Assembly (NCBI GenBank): GCA_017471185.1 | Contig: JAFUVZ010000034.1 | Coordinates: 1 to 64,000, forward strand | Origin: Bacteroidaceae bacterium | GTDB lineage: Bacteria; Bacteroidota; Bacteroidia; Bacteroidales; Bacteroidaceae | DNA length: 64,000 nucleotides | Direction of reading: 5' to 3' | In this document: piece by piece, positions 16,838-25,811 of the stretch | Layout: each line of letters starts with the position of its first letter | How positions within the stretch are numbered: the first letter of the stretch is position 1 | Made by a program: the position numbers and the translations under genes | The notes under the pieces: generated by a model | The model's database searches: none | Told to the model about the DNA's origin: nothing | What the model saw: only the letters and a program-made list of their open reading frames with translations

Positions 16838-18798
16838 CTCCTCCTAGTGTTATTGCTATTGTTATTCCTGTTGTTATTATTCCTATTCTTATTTCTGTCT
16901 TTCGGCTGTTCCGGTTTTTGCTTCTTGATCTCATCAGGCTTCTGGCGATCAAGCGACGTTTCTCCCAGATTCCAATCCTGTAAGATATCAAAATTCGCTT
17001 TGAACTCTAACATTCTCGGATAATAGAACACTTCTTCCGGTTGTAAGCGCAAGTTATAATCGCCAGTATCCCACTTGCCATTGCGGTTTGCATCCCTAAT
17101 AAGTCGGGCTGCATACTTACCTGGATCCAAATAATAGAAATCAGCCCTTCCGTTAACCACGTCAACCGTTCTCACAGCCTCATCCTTCGTGTCCAGCAGC
17201 TCTACAAAATCACCTTCTTGAGCACCTTGTATGTTAAAGAACACCTGTCCGTAACTATCCAGTGTCTTTATCTTAAATTCCTTCTTCTGTTTATCAGTAT
17301 AATACCCGTAAATGCCAGTTACTGCAGCACTGTCCGCTTCAAGTGAGTAAGTTTCACCAGGCTCCCATTCTGCATAAATATTAAATACTTTGATGTCCAC
17401 ACTGTCATGCTGTAGTTCAAAAGGTATATCATTCCAAAGGGTATCTACTTTCTGTTTCAGATGAAAACCCAGGGAGTCAAGACTCGCAACAGGCTCAGGG
17501 AAAGTCAGGGTCAGATAGTCGTACACATCTAAACTGGAGGGAGCGTATATTTCCATATTCAGAAATACGACCTCAGGCTTAATCTCAAGTGTGTCTCCTC
17601 TTTCCCTGCGTTTCTTTTCTTCCTTTTCTTTCGCTTCTTTTTCCTTCTGCAGCTCTTTCTCACTCTTTGGCTTCTCCTTAGAAGCCAGTTTTAAAGTATC
17701 AGTACGAGGAACCAACTGCTTCAACGAATCAGTAAACAAATAAGATACCTCCATCCTCAAGGTATCAATATTATAAATGAGCGAATCCTTAATCCAATAC
17801 TTGAGAGTGTCTATCCGCTCTGTCAGTTTTTCAATCACGAAAGCATCGGTTTCATCAAAATTCAAGCCCTTTATGGTTGGAAAAGTGTCAGCAGGAGCCG
17901 TAAAGAAAAGCGTAAAGTCTTTCTTCGTGGTACGCTCAGATTTGGCCAAACGTTGTTCCTTCTTGTTATTGATGAATGAACGCAAAACAATGTCATCTGG
18001 AAGATAGTGGGTATATTTCCGCTCCACGATGGTATCAATGACCAGTGAGTCTATCCAAGTCGTGTCCTGGCGCATACGCAGTTCGAAAGAAGGAATTACC
18101 AGGGAATCATTGAAAGCCACCATTTCCGTAGGTTGGGAATAATGATAATTCTGGTCATTCTCCTGTAATGCAAAGATATGATAACTGCCAGGAGCAATTC
18201 CTTTGATGGTAAACTTACCACGGCTGTCAGTTCGCCCCACACGGTCAAAAGGCTTAGATATGAAAGCAGAATCTTCTAAATCTGTATGCAAACCCACCAT
18301 GATGCCTTTTATAGGTTCAAGATTCATGGCATTCAACACCGTCCCAGACACTTCCATTGTGTCTAAACGCTCACCAGTCGAAAATGTATAAACGAAATTC
18401 TCTAAAGGATTACCCTCATTGTTATCCTGGATAGCGTCACCGAAATCGATAGTATAGGTAGTGTTCGGAATCAATGTGTCCTGCAGGTCAATCAGCACTT
18501 TCTTGCCACTGGCACGGACGTTTGGTTGCTGCAACTGAGGAGGCGACATCACAATCTTCTCCTGAGGCTTATCCAATTTCAGGTATTCATCAAACTCTAT
18601 AGTCACTCTCTTGCGAGAAGCATTAAGTTCCCCAGGAGCTGGATTTCCTTTCAAGAACTTAGGTGGCTCCTCGTCATAGTCGCCACCACCAAGCGAACCC
18701 ACACTGGCACACGAATAAAGGAAAGCCGCCACAGCCACCAGGGGCAGTGCGCTTCGCTTTATCAGACGGACGCCATATTTAGTATTAAAATAAAACAT
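16834..18798 (-). CDS. Ig-like (Big_5) domain lipoprotein with Asn/Arg tail
   Basis: This 654-residue surface or periplasmic lipoprotein has a signal ending AFLYSC at about residue 30. Residues 45-140 form a bacterial Ig-like Big_5 domain (PAPGELNASRKRVTIEFDEYL). Next comes a carboxypeptidase-regulatory-like domain around 150-220 (GRTDSRGKFTIKGIAPGSY). A long region contains a Lys/Glu-rich coil (about 380-405), another beta-rich part follows, and NRNGKWDTGDY is near 590. The last 30 residues are Asn/Arg-rich. From memory this architecture is common and unassigned in Bacteroidales. A structural or adhesive envelope role is inference. Confidence 0.75.
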   Translation of the reverse strand: MFYFNTKYGVRLIKRSALPLVAVAAFLYSCASVGSLGGGDYDEEPPKFLKGNPAPGELNASRKRVTIEFDEYLKLDKPQEKIVMSPPQLQQPNVRASGKKVLIDLQDTLIPNTTYTIDFGDAIQDNNEGNPLENFVYTFSTGERLDTMEVSGTVLNAMNLEPIKGIMVGLHTDLEDSAFISKPFDRVGRTDSRGKFTIKGIAPGSYHIFALQENDQNYHYSQPTEMVAFNDSLVIPSFELRMRQDTTWIDSLVIDTIVERKYTHYLPDDIVLRSFINNKKEQRLAKSERTTKKDFTLFFTAPADTFPTIKGLNFDETDAFVIEKLTERIDTLKYWIKDSLIYNIDTLRMEVSYLFTDSLKQLVPRTDTLKLASKEKPKSEKELQKEKEAKEKEEKKRRERGDTLEIKPEVVFLNMEIYAPSSLDVYDYLTLTFPEPVASLDSLGFHLKQKVDTLWNDIPFELQHDSVDIKVFNIYAEWEPGETYSLEADSAAVTGIYGYYTDKQKKEFKIKTLDSYGQVFFNIQGAQEGDFVELLDTKDEAVRTVDVVNGRADFYYLDPGKYAARLIRDANRNGKWDTGDYNLRLQPEEVFYYPRMLEFKANFDILQDWNLGETSLDRQKPDEIKKQKPEQPKDRNKNRNNNNRNNNSNNTRRR

Positions 18799-18800
18799 GC

Positions 18801-18808
18801 TGCAAAAT
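18801..18808 (-). promoter_or_regulatory. TAATTTTG element abutting the lipoprotein start
   Basis: On the minus strand TAATTTTG lies only two bases before the annotated ATG at 18798. If it is a real -7 element, transcription would begin at or just inside the coding sequence, implying a leaderless mRNA or a later start. It may also be chance in A/T-rich sequence. Confidence 0.35.
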
Positions 18809-18893
18809 TAAAGGTTCTGGTTGAAAAAAACATTCCAAGAGGAAGAAAAAATACTCTAAAAGGTGAAAATAATGCAAAAATAAGATTAAACGC

Positions 18894-18924
18894 ATTGCTG
18901 CATGAGGGATTTTGTTTAATTTTG
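18894..18924 (+). promoter_or_regulatory. Predicted promoter of the efflux operon
   Basis: ATTG at 18894-18897, a 19-base spacer and TAATTTTG at 18917-18924 fit the Bacteroidetes promoter with one mismatch in the -33 box. The first gene starts 66 bases downstream. I could not identify an operator or a linked regulator gene. Confidence 0.55.
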
Positions 18925-18990
18925 CAACTTCCTTATTTAACGGATTTATAGACAGATGAATTAATATTAATTTTATACTGACAACTTTTT

Positions 18991-20175
18991 ATGAAGAGTA
19001 GATTGATTTTAGTGGCTGCCAGCTGTATTGCTTTGCTGAGCAGCTGTGGTGGTGGAGGTAACGCCCAGATGGGTGGTGGAAATGCCCCAAAAATCACTGT
19101 AATGACAGTGAACACGACGACCTCACACCTGACAAATTCATATCCTGCTACCATCAGAGGCAAGCAAGATGTTGATATCCGCCCAATGGTAAGCGGTTTC
19201 ATTACTCGCTTACATGTGGATGAAGGTTCTGTAGTAAAACGCGGACAAGTGCTGTTTACCATTGACCAAACACAGTATCAAGCAGCAGTAAACCAAGCGA
19301 AAGCTGCTGTTGAAAGTGCGAAAGCTACTGTTGCTACCCAACAGTTGACGGTTGACAACCGCAGACGACTGAACGAAAAGAACATTACCAGTGATTATGA
19401 CCTTCAGATGCAGGAAAACCAGCTGGCATCAGCTAAAGCAGCATTGGCACAGGCTGAAGCAGGTTTGACCAATGCTATGAAAAATTTGCAATATACCACT
19501 GTCACTAGTCCGACAGACGGTATCGTGGGTCAGATTCCTTACCGACTGGGTAGTTTGGTAAGTCCGTCTTCTGCACAGCCTCTGACTACCGTGAGCGACT
19601 TGAGCAACATGTACGCTTACTTCAGCATGACAGAACGTGAGCTGCTTCAGATGACAGAGAATCATGGTGCAGACGATATCCTGAAAGGTTTCCCACAAGT
19701 GCATCTTCAACTGATCGACGGTTCAATGTACGATCAGCCAGGTCGTGTTGAGACCATCAGTGGTGATATCGACCTGACCACCGGTTCTGTGAACCTGCGC
19801 GCCCTGTTTCCTAATCCAAACAAGGTTCTTCGTCGTGGATCTACCGTTAATGTAGTATTCCCTAACGATTTGGAGAACATTATCCTGGTGCCTCAGAGCG
19901 CTACTTTCGAGGTTCAGGACAAGCATTTCGTATATGTATTGCAACCTGACAACACAGTCAAGACAACAGAGATAACCGTTCACCCTGTTACCGATGGTAA
20001 GAATTTCGTTGTAGTGGGAGGTCTGAATGCAGGCGACAAAATTGCGACCGAAGGTGTACAAAGTCTGAGAGATGGTGCCACTATCCAGCCTATCACTTCT
20101 GCAGAGAAAGAGGAAATCTACCAGCAGAACCTCAAAGACCAGCGTGAAGGCAACATGCAGAGTGCTATGCAATAA
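18991..20175 (+). CDS. RND efflux periplasmic adaptor (AcrA-like lipoprotein)
   Basis: This is the membrane-fusion subunit linking an RND pump to an outer-membrane channel. The 394 residues start with a lipoprotein signal (LLSSC, Cys at about residue 19), then a Gly-rich linker. The barrel-sandwich half (PMVSGFITRLHVDEGSVVKRGQ) comes next, followed by an alanine-rich hairpin of coiled coil at about 95-165. The second lipoyl half (SPTDGIVGQIPYRLGSLVS) and C-terminal beta-barrel and membrane-proximal domains complete the fold. It is the first gene of the operon, followed after 60 bases by the pump. Confidence 0.93.
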   Translation: MKSRLILVAASCIALLSSCGGGGNAQMGGGNAPKITVMTVNTTTSHLTNSYPATIRGKQDVDIRPMVSGFITRLHVDEGSVVKRGQVLFTIDQTQYQAAVNQAKAAVESAKATVATQQLTVDNRRRLNEKNITSDYDLQMQENQLASAKAALAQAEAGLTNAMKNLQYTTVTSPTDGIVGQIPYRLGSLVSPSSAQPLTTVSDLSNMYAYFSMTERELLQMTENHGADDILKGFPQVHLQLIDGSMYDQPGRVETISGDIDLTTGSVNLRALFPNPNKVLRRGSTVNVVFPNDLENIILVPQSATFEVQDKHFVYVLQPDNTVKTTEITVHPVTDGKNFVVVGGLNAGDKIATEGVQSLRDGATIQPITSAEKEEIYQQNLKDQREGNMQSAMQ

Positions 20176-20206
20176 ATTGACAATTGACAATTAGCAATTG
20201 ACAATT
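20176..20206. repeat. AATTGACAATTG repeat
   Basis: ATTGACA recurs at 20176, 20183 and 20197, directly after the adaptor stop codon. It belongs to the short A/T-rich repeat family seen at several gene borders here. Confidence 0.55.
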
Positions 20207-20235
20207 AAACTTTCAATATATAAATTGTAGAATAG

Positions 20236-23200
20236 ATGAATTTAGACAGATTTATAAATAGGCCGGTACTCAGTACGGTTATCTCCATCCTGATTGTGAT
20301 ATTGGGTTTCATCGGACTGTCTCAGCTGCCAATCACCCAATACCCTAACATCGCACCGCCTACCATTATGGTTTACACCAACTATCCTGGTGCCAATGCC
20401 CAGACGGTGTTAAATGCGGTAGTTGCGCCTCTGGAGAACCAGATCAACGGTGTGGAGAACATGATGTACATGAGTTCATCCGCTTCAAACAGCGGTACGG
20501 CACAGATTACGATTACGTTCAAGCAGGGTACTGACCCAGATATGGCAGCTATACACGTGCAGAACCGCGTTTCTATGGCACAAGGTCTGATGCCTGCCGA
20601 AGTAACTCGTGTGGGTATCATGACAATGAAAAGGCAGACTTCAATGCTGCTGATTTTCTCACTATACGATGAGAGCGACACACACACCACTGAATTTATT
20701 GAAAACTATGCATCCATCAACATCCTGCCTGAGATCCAGCGTATCAAAGGTGTAGGTGACACACAGGTGATGGGTGTGGATTATTCTATGCGTATTTGGC
20801 TGAAACCTGAGATCATGGCTCAATACGGTTTAATGCCTGGCGATATCACTAACGCTTTAGCAGAGCAGAACGTAGAGGCAGCTCCAGGTCAGTTTGGTCT
20901 GCAAGGCAACCAGACTTACCAATACACCATCCGTTACAAAGGCCGTCTGCAGACACCAGAGGAGTTTGAGGACATCGTGCTGAAATCTCTGAATGACGGT
21001 AGCTTGTTGCGCATGAAGGATGTGGCGAGAGTCGAGATGGGCCGTATGACCTATTCTTTCTTCAATCGCGTGAACGGACATAAGGCTGTAACTGCTATCG
21101 CTATGCAGCTGCCTGGCTCTAATGCTACTGAGGCCGTACAAGACATCGAAGAAGCGTTGTCAACTTTTGAAGGCCGTCTGCCTGCAGGCTTGAAGATTAA
21201 CATCGCACAAAGCGTGAACGAGTTCCTCTTCGCTTCTATCAGCGAGGTTATCAAGACTTTGATTGAAGCGTTCATCCTTGTGTTTATCGTGGTATATATC
21301 TTCTTGCAGGATTTCCGTTCTACGTTGATTCCTGCTATCGCCATCCCTGTGGCATTGATCGGTACCTTCTTCATGCTATATGTCATTGGCTTTAGCTTGA
21401 ATTTGCTGACGCTCTCGGCATTGGTGCTTGCCATCGCGATTGTGGTCGATGATGCGATTGTGGTGGTGGAAGGTGTGCACGCTAAACTCGACCAAGGTTA
21501 TACATCTGCTAAGCAAGCAAGTATAGATGCCATGCGTGAATTAGCGAGCGCTTTGATCTCCATCACCCTCGTCATGATGTCAGTGTTTATTCCTGTAAGC
21601 TTCATGAGTGGTACGGCAGGCGCATTCTATCAGCAATTTGGTCTTACCATGGCCATCGCTATTGGTTTCTCCGCTATCAACGCTTTAACACTGAGCCCTG
21701 CGCTTTGCGCCATCTTCCTGAAACCTCACAAACAAGATGATGAAAAGGAAGAAAAAGAGCCAAGCCGTGTGGAGAAATTCCACCGTGGTTTCAACCGCTG
21801 GTATGACAGGATCTTGGAGAAATATAAGAAGCATGTAGCATATTTTATTGAGCACAAGAAACTGTCTCTTGGTGTTGTTGCCGCTTCAATCGTATTGTTG
21901 GCTATTTTGATGCAGACCACCCCAACAGGTATGGTGCCTAACGAAGATACCGGTACACTGATGGGTACAGTCACTCTGCCAGCAGGTACCTCACAGGAGC
22001 GCGCCATTGAGATTATGCTCCGTGTAGATAGTCTTATCGCCGCTGAGCCAGCCGTGCAGAGCCGTACCATGATTTCCGGCTTTAGCTTCACAGGCGGTAG
22101 CGGCCCTTCTTACGGTTCGTTCATCATCAAGCTGAAAGACTTCGAGGAACGTGGACTCATGGAAAACTCCCAGATAGTCTTCATCACTCTTTATATGCGT
22201 GCCCAGAAGATTATCCCAGAAGCACAGGTCCTTTTCTTCCAGCCTCCTATGATTCAAGGTTACTCCATGTCAAGCGATATCCAGCTGTATATGCAGGACA
22301 AGACCGGTGGTTCACTGGATAACTTCTTTAACGTGGTGAACGCGTATGACGCTGCCCTTGAGCAACGCCCAGAAATTAACTCAGCCCGTACTTCATTCAG
22401 TCCTGACTTCCCTCAGTACGAGATGGATATCGATGCTGCCGCTTGTAAACGTGCAGGCGTCAGCCCAGCGACTATTCTGAGCGCTATGCAGGGATATTAT
22501 GGTGGTATGTACGCTTCCAACTTTAACCGTTTCGGACGTATGTATCGTGTAATGGTGCAGGCAGACCCTGAAGCCACCAAGGACTTAGAGAGCCTAAAGA
22601 ATATTAAAATTAAGAATAATGATGGCGAAATGGCGCCAATCAGCCAATTCTTCACTATGAAGAAGGTGTATGGCCCTGACGTAATCAACCGATTCAACAT
22701 GTACACGGCTATGACCGTTATGGTATCTCCTGCTGCAGGTTATACTTCTGGTGAGGCTTTGAACGCCATCGCTGAGGTGGCAGAGACCCTGCCTCCTGGC
22801 TTCGGCTATGAGTTAGGCGGTCTGGCACGTGAGGAGGCAGAGACCAGCGGCAGCACCACTGCCATGATCTTCCTGCTCTGCTTTGTGTTCGTTTATCTGT
22901 TGCTGAGTGCCCAGTATGAGAGCTACATTCTGCCGCTGGCAGTGTTACTGTCAGTGCCATTCGGTCTGATGGGCAGCTTCATCTTCGTAAACATCATGAG
23001 TGCCATCGGCTCATTCTCCATCTTACAGATGATTATGGGCTCTATGTCAAACGATATCTACATGCAGATTGCGTTGATTATGCTGATGGGTCTGCTGGCA
23101 AAGAACGCCATCCTGATTGTGGAGTTCGCCCTCGACCGCAGAAAGCAAGGCATGAGCTTGACGAAAGCAGCCATCTTAGGTGCCGCTGCCCGTCTGCGTC

Positions 23201-23457
23201 CTATCTTGATGACCTCTCTCGCCATGATCGTGGGTCTGTTGCCTTTGATGTTCGCCTTCGGCGTGGGTGCCCATGGTAACCGTACTTTGGGTTCAGCTGC
23301 AGTAGGAGGTATGCTCATCGGCATGATCCTGCAGATCTTCTTCGTGCCAATACTGTTCGTGGTATTCCAGCACTTACAGGAGAAGGTGAAGCCAATCGAA
23401 TGGTCTGATGTGGATAACTCTGACGCAACTCCTGAAATTGCACAATATACTAAATAA
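20236..23457 (+). CDS. RND multidrug efflux pump (AcrB-like, HAE1)
   Basis: This is the inner-membrane proton-driven transporter of a tripartite efflux system. The 1073 residues fit the HAE1 family. The N-terminal helix is followed by a porter domain, then membrane segments containing the proton-relay pair in AIAIVVDDAIVVVE. A second porter half follows, and LLAKNAILIVEFA near the C-terminal membrane block carries the conserved Lys. Drug export is the family role. The actual substrates cannot be read from sequence. The outer-membrane channel gene begins 9 bases downstream. Confidence 0.95.
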   Translation: MNLDRFINRPVLSTVISILIVILGFIGLSQLPITQYPNIAPPTIMVYTNYPGANAQTVLNAVVAPLENQINGVENMMYMSSSASNSGTAQITITFKQGTDPDMAAIHVQNRVSMAQGLMPAEVTRVGIMTMKRQTSMLLIFSLYDESDTHTTEFIENYASINILPEIQRIKGVGDTQVMGVDYSMRIWLKPEIMAQYGLMPGDITNALAEQNVEAAPGQFGLQGNQTYQYTIRYKGRLQTPEEFEDIVLKSLNDGSLLRMKDVARVEMGRMTYSFFNRVNGHKAVTAIAMQLPGSNATEAVQDIEEALSTFEGRLPAGLKINIAQSVNEFLFASISEVIKTLIEAFILVFIVVYIFLQDFRSTLIPAIAIPVALIGTFFMLYVIGFSLNLLTLSALVLAIAIVVDDAIVVVEGVHAKLDQGYTSAKQASIDAMRELASALISITLVMMSVFIPVSFMSGTAGAFYQQFGLTMAIAIGFSAINALTLSPALCAIFLKPHKQDDEKEEKEPSRVEKFHRGFNRWYDRILEKYKKHVAYFIEHKKLSLGVVAASIVLLAILMQTTPTGMVPNEDTGTLMGTVTLPAGTSQERAIEIMLRVDSLIAAEPAVQSRTMISGFSFTGGSGPSYGSFIIKLKDFEERGLMENSQIVFITLYMRAQKIIPEAQVLFFQPPMIQGYSMSSDIQLYMQDKTGGSLDNFFNVVNAYDAALEQRPEINSARTSFSPDFPQYEMDIDAAACKRAGVSPATILSAMQGYYGGMYASNFNRFGRMYRVMVQADPEATKDLESLKNIKIKNNDGEMAPISQFFTMKKVYGPDVINRFNMYTAMTVMVSPAAGYTSGEALNAIAEVAETLPPGFGYELGGLAREEAETSGSTTAMIFLLCFVFVYLLLSAQYESYILPLAVLLSVPFGLMGSFIFVNIMSAIGSFSILQMIMGSMSNDIYMQIALIMLMGLLAKNAILIVEFALDRRKQGMSLTKAAILGAAARLRPILMTSLAMIVGLLPLMFAFGVGAHGNRTLGSAAVGGMLIGMILQIFFVPILFVVFQHLQEKVKPIEWSDVDNSDATPEIAQYTK

Positions 23458-23466
23458 GAACTATCT

Positions 23467-24849
23467 ATGAAGAAAAGTATTATTATATGTATGGTAGGCG
23501 TGGCAGCCATGATGAGTAGCTGCCGCATCTACAAATCTTATGAAAGGCCTGAAGACCTGGTGACCGAAGGTCTGTATCGTGACCCTGTGTCAGATACAGA
23601 CACCTTGAACGCTGTCGCCGGCGAAACATTCGGTGACCTACCTTGGCGAGAGGTCTTTACAGACGTCCAGTTACAGGCCCTCATTGAGCAGGCGTTGGAA
23701 AACAACGCTGACATACGTAGCGCACAGCTCACAGTAGAGCAGGCACAGGCTTCCTTGACATCAGCCCGTCTCTCTTATCTGCCGAGCCTGACTCTCACCC
23801 CGCAGGGTACCTTTAACCATGCCATGGGCACGGATGTATGGACTTACAATATTCCTGTGGCTGCATCCTGGCAGGTTGACCTGTTTGGCCAGTTGCTGAA
23901 TCCTCACCGCAAGGCGAAGGTATCATATCAGCAGGCTCAGTACTACCAGCAGGCTGTACAGACCAATATCATCACAGCTGTGGCTAACATGTACTATACC
24001 CTGCTGATGCTCGACCGTCAGTATAATATCTCTAATGAAACCGCAGCCTTGATGAAGCGCACGGTTGAAACGATGGAAGCTATGAAAGATGCCGGCATGA
24101 CCAACAGCGCAGCTGTAGAGCAGAGCCGCACAGGCTATGCACAGGTTGTAGCATCCCTCTCAGGCATCAAGCAAACCATCCGTGAGATGGAGAATTCTTT
24201 GAGTCTGATTCTGAATGTGCCAGGGCAGCAGATTCCTCGCACTACCTTTGAGGAACAGCAATTGCCTACAACCTTTATGACTGGCGTTCCTGTTCAGATG
24301 CTCTCCAATCGTCCCGATGTAAAGGCTGCTGAAATGTCTTTAGCCGCTTGCTATTATGATACCAACAGTGCGCGTGCCGCTTTCTTCCCTCAGCTTACCA
24401 TCACAGGTCAAGAGGGATGGACCAACAACTTGGGTCAGGTAGTAAACCCAGGCAAGTTCATGACTACCCTCATGGCAGGTATTACCCAGCCCTTGTTTGC
24501 AAGAGGCCGTCTGATTGCAGGTCTGAAAGCTGCCAAGGCGAATGAAGAGAAAGCTAAGCTTACTTTCCAGACTTCACTGCTGAAGGCTGGCAACGAGGTG
24601 AGCAACGCCCTCTACCAGTACCAAATGAACACAGAGAAATCAGAATCTCGTAAGGTTCAGGTAGCTGCTGCCAAGAAAGCTTCTGAAGATACCGCAGAAC
24701 TGTTCCAGCTAGGCACTTCTTCTTACCTGGAAGTGCTGAGCGCACAACAGTCTTACCTGAGCGCACAACTCGCAGAAGTATCTGATACATATGACCGCAT
24801 GCAGGCTGTCATCAACCTTTATGCAGCCTTAGGCGGTGGTAAAGAATAA
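23467..24849 (+). CDS. TolC/OprM-type outer-membrane efflux lipoprotein
   Basis: This is the outer-membrane channel of the RND system. The 460 residues start with a lipoprotein signal (AAMMSSC, Cys at about 19). Two repeats of the OEP fold follow, each with long alanine/glutamine-rich helices, for example ADIRSAQLTVEQAQASL and later SNALYQYQMN. The signature NRPDVKAAEMSL is in the middle. Length and architecture match the OprM/NodT branch. It is followed after 19 bases by an LpxA-like gene. Confidence 0.93.
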   Translation: MKKSIIICMVGVAAMMSSCRIYKSYERPEDLVTEGLYRDPVSDTDTLNAVAGETFGDLPWREVFTDVQLQALIEQALENNADIRSAQLTVEQAQASLTSARLSYLPSLTLTPQGTFNHAMGTDVWTYNIPVAASWQVDLFGQLLNPHRKAKVSYQQAQYYQQAVQTNIITAVANMYYTLLMLDRQYNISNETAALMKRTVETMEAMKDAGMTNSAAVEQSRTGYAQVVASLSGIKQTIREMENSLSLILNVPGQQIPRTTFEEQQLPTTFMTGVPVQMLSNRPDVKAAEMSLAACYYDTNSARAAFFPQLTITGQEGWTNNLGQVVNPGKFMTTLMAGITQPLFARGRLIAGLKAAKANEEKAKLTFQTSLLKAGNEVSNALYQYQMNTEKSESRKVQVAAAKKASEDTAELFQLGTSSYLEVLSAQQSYLSAQLAEVSDTYDRMQAVINLYAALGGGKE

Positions 24850-24868
24850 CCCTTAAAAACAAAAAACC

Positions 24869-25639
24869 ATGATTAGTGAATTAGCATATGTAGGAAAAGG
24901 AGCGAAAATAGGCAAGAACGTAACCGTTGAGCCTTTCGCATATATAGCTGATGACGTGGTGATTGGCGATGATTGCTACATCTACGCTCATGCAACGATA
25001 CTGGATGGAACCCGAATGGGAAACCGTAACAAGATTCATCAGGGGGCGGTTCTTGCTTCAGACCCTCAGGATCTGAAATACAAAGGTGACAAGACGGAAC
25101 TGATTATTGGCGATGACAACGATATCCGTGAGAACGTAGTTATAGCTCGTGCCACCAATGCCGGTCATGCAACCAGGATAGGGAACAACTGCCATCTGAT
25201 GGATGGTGTGCATATCTGTCATGGAGCTGAGTTGAAAGACTGGGTTATGGTAGGTTTGAAATGCATCATAGGTGGTAATACAACTATAGAGAATTACAAT
25301 GTGCTGAGCAATGCGGTCATTATCTATGAAGATGTACACATCGGCGAATGGACGCTTATCCTGTCAGGAACCCGCCTCCGCAAAGATGTCCCTCCATACA
25401 TCGTGGTTAAGGGTAATCCAGCCACCTATCACGGTGTTAATTCCGTGATCTTGGAGAAGAACACCTTCAAGCAGTTTGATGAGCGCTCCGTAAGACACAT
25501 TATGAACGCATACCTCATCCTGTATCATGCCAATATCAGTCCGCAGGATGCGGCTATCCGTATCAAGAGTGAGATTGAGCAAGGACCAGAGATTGAAAAC
25601 ATCATCAGATTCATCACTCACTCTAAGCTTCTTGTTTAA
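24869..25639 (+). CDS. lpxA: LpxA-like UDP-GlcNAc acyltransferase (left-handed beta helix)
   Basis: LpxA transfers a 3-hydroxyacyl chain to UDP-GlcNAc in lipid A synthesis. The 256 residues match LpxA in length, with hexapeptide repeats (IGKNVTVEPFAYIADDVVIGDD and onward), DVPPYIVVKGNPATYHGVN and the C-terminal helical domain. The catalytic-type His is kept in VHICHG (His118). The usual HD pair reads HG, the AGH motif reads IGG, and the VHQF loop reads IIYEDV. It may therefore be a second LpxA-family paralogue with altered substrate. It is the last gene of the efflux operon, followed by a terminator. Confidence 0.75.
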   Translation: MISELAYVGKGAKIGKNVTVEPFAYIADDVVIGDDCYIYAHATILDGTRMGNRNKIHQGAVLASDPQDLKYKGDKTELIIGDDNDIRENVVIARATNAGHATRIGNNCHLMDGVHICHGAELKDWVMVGLKCIIGGNTTIENYNVLSNAVIIYEDVHIGEWTLILSGTRLRKDVPPYIVVKGNPATYHGVNSVILEKNTFKQFDERSVRHIMNAYLILYHANISPQDAAIRIKSEIEQGPEIENIIRFITHSKLLV

Positions 25640-25668
25640 GAAACGTGAGTAATTCTATTCGCTTTGCA

Positions 25669-25707
25669 GGCAGGGATAGCTGTTACGCTATCCCTGCCTC
25701 TCTTTTT
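25669..25707 (+). terminator. Intrinsic terminator of the efflux-lpxA operon
   Basis: GGCAGGGATAGC (25669-25680) pairs perfectly with GCTATCCCTGCC (25687-25698) around a 6-base loop, followed by TCTCTTTTT. It is a strong plus-strand terminator 30 bases past the stop codon. Confidence 0.93.
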
Positions 25708-25740
25708 ACCCGCATCCCTCGAAAAAAATAAACGAAAGAT

Positions 25741-25772
25741 GTTGAAGAATTTAATTCAAAACATTATCTTTG
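25741..25772 (+). promoter_or_regulatory. Predicted promoter of the oxidoreductase-DUF1080 pair
   Basis: GTTG at 25741-25744, a 20-base spacer and TATCTTTG at 25765-25772 fit the Bacteroidetes promoter with one mismatch. The ATG is 39 bases further on. Confidence 0.6.
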
Positions 25773-25811
25773 CTCTTTGAATAACCTTAAAAAAACTAAA
25801 ACCTACCGAAT

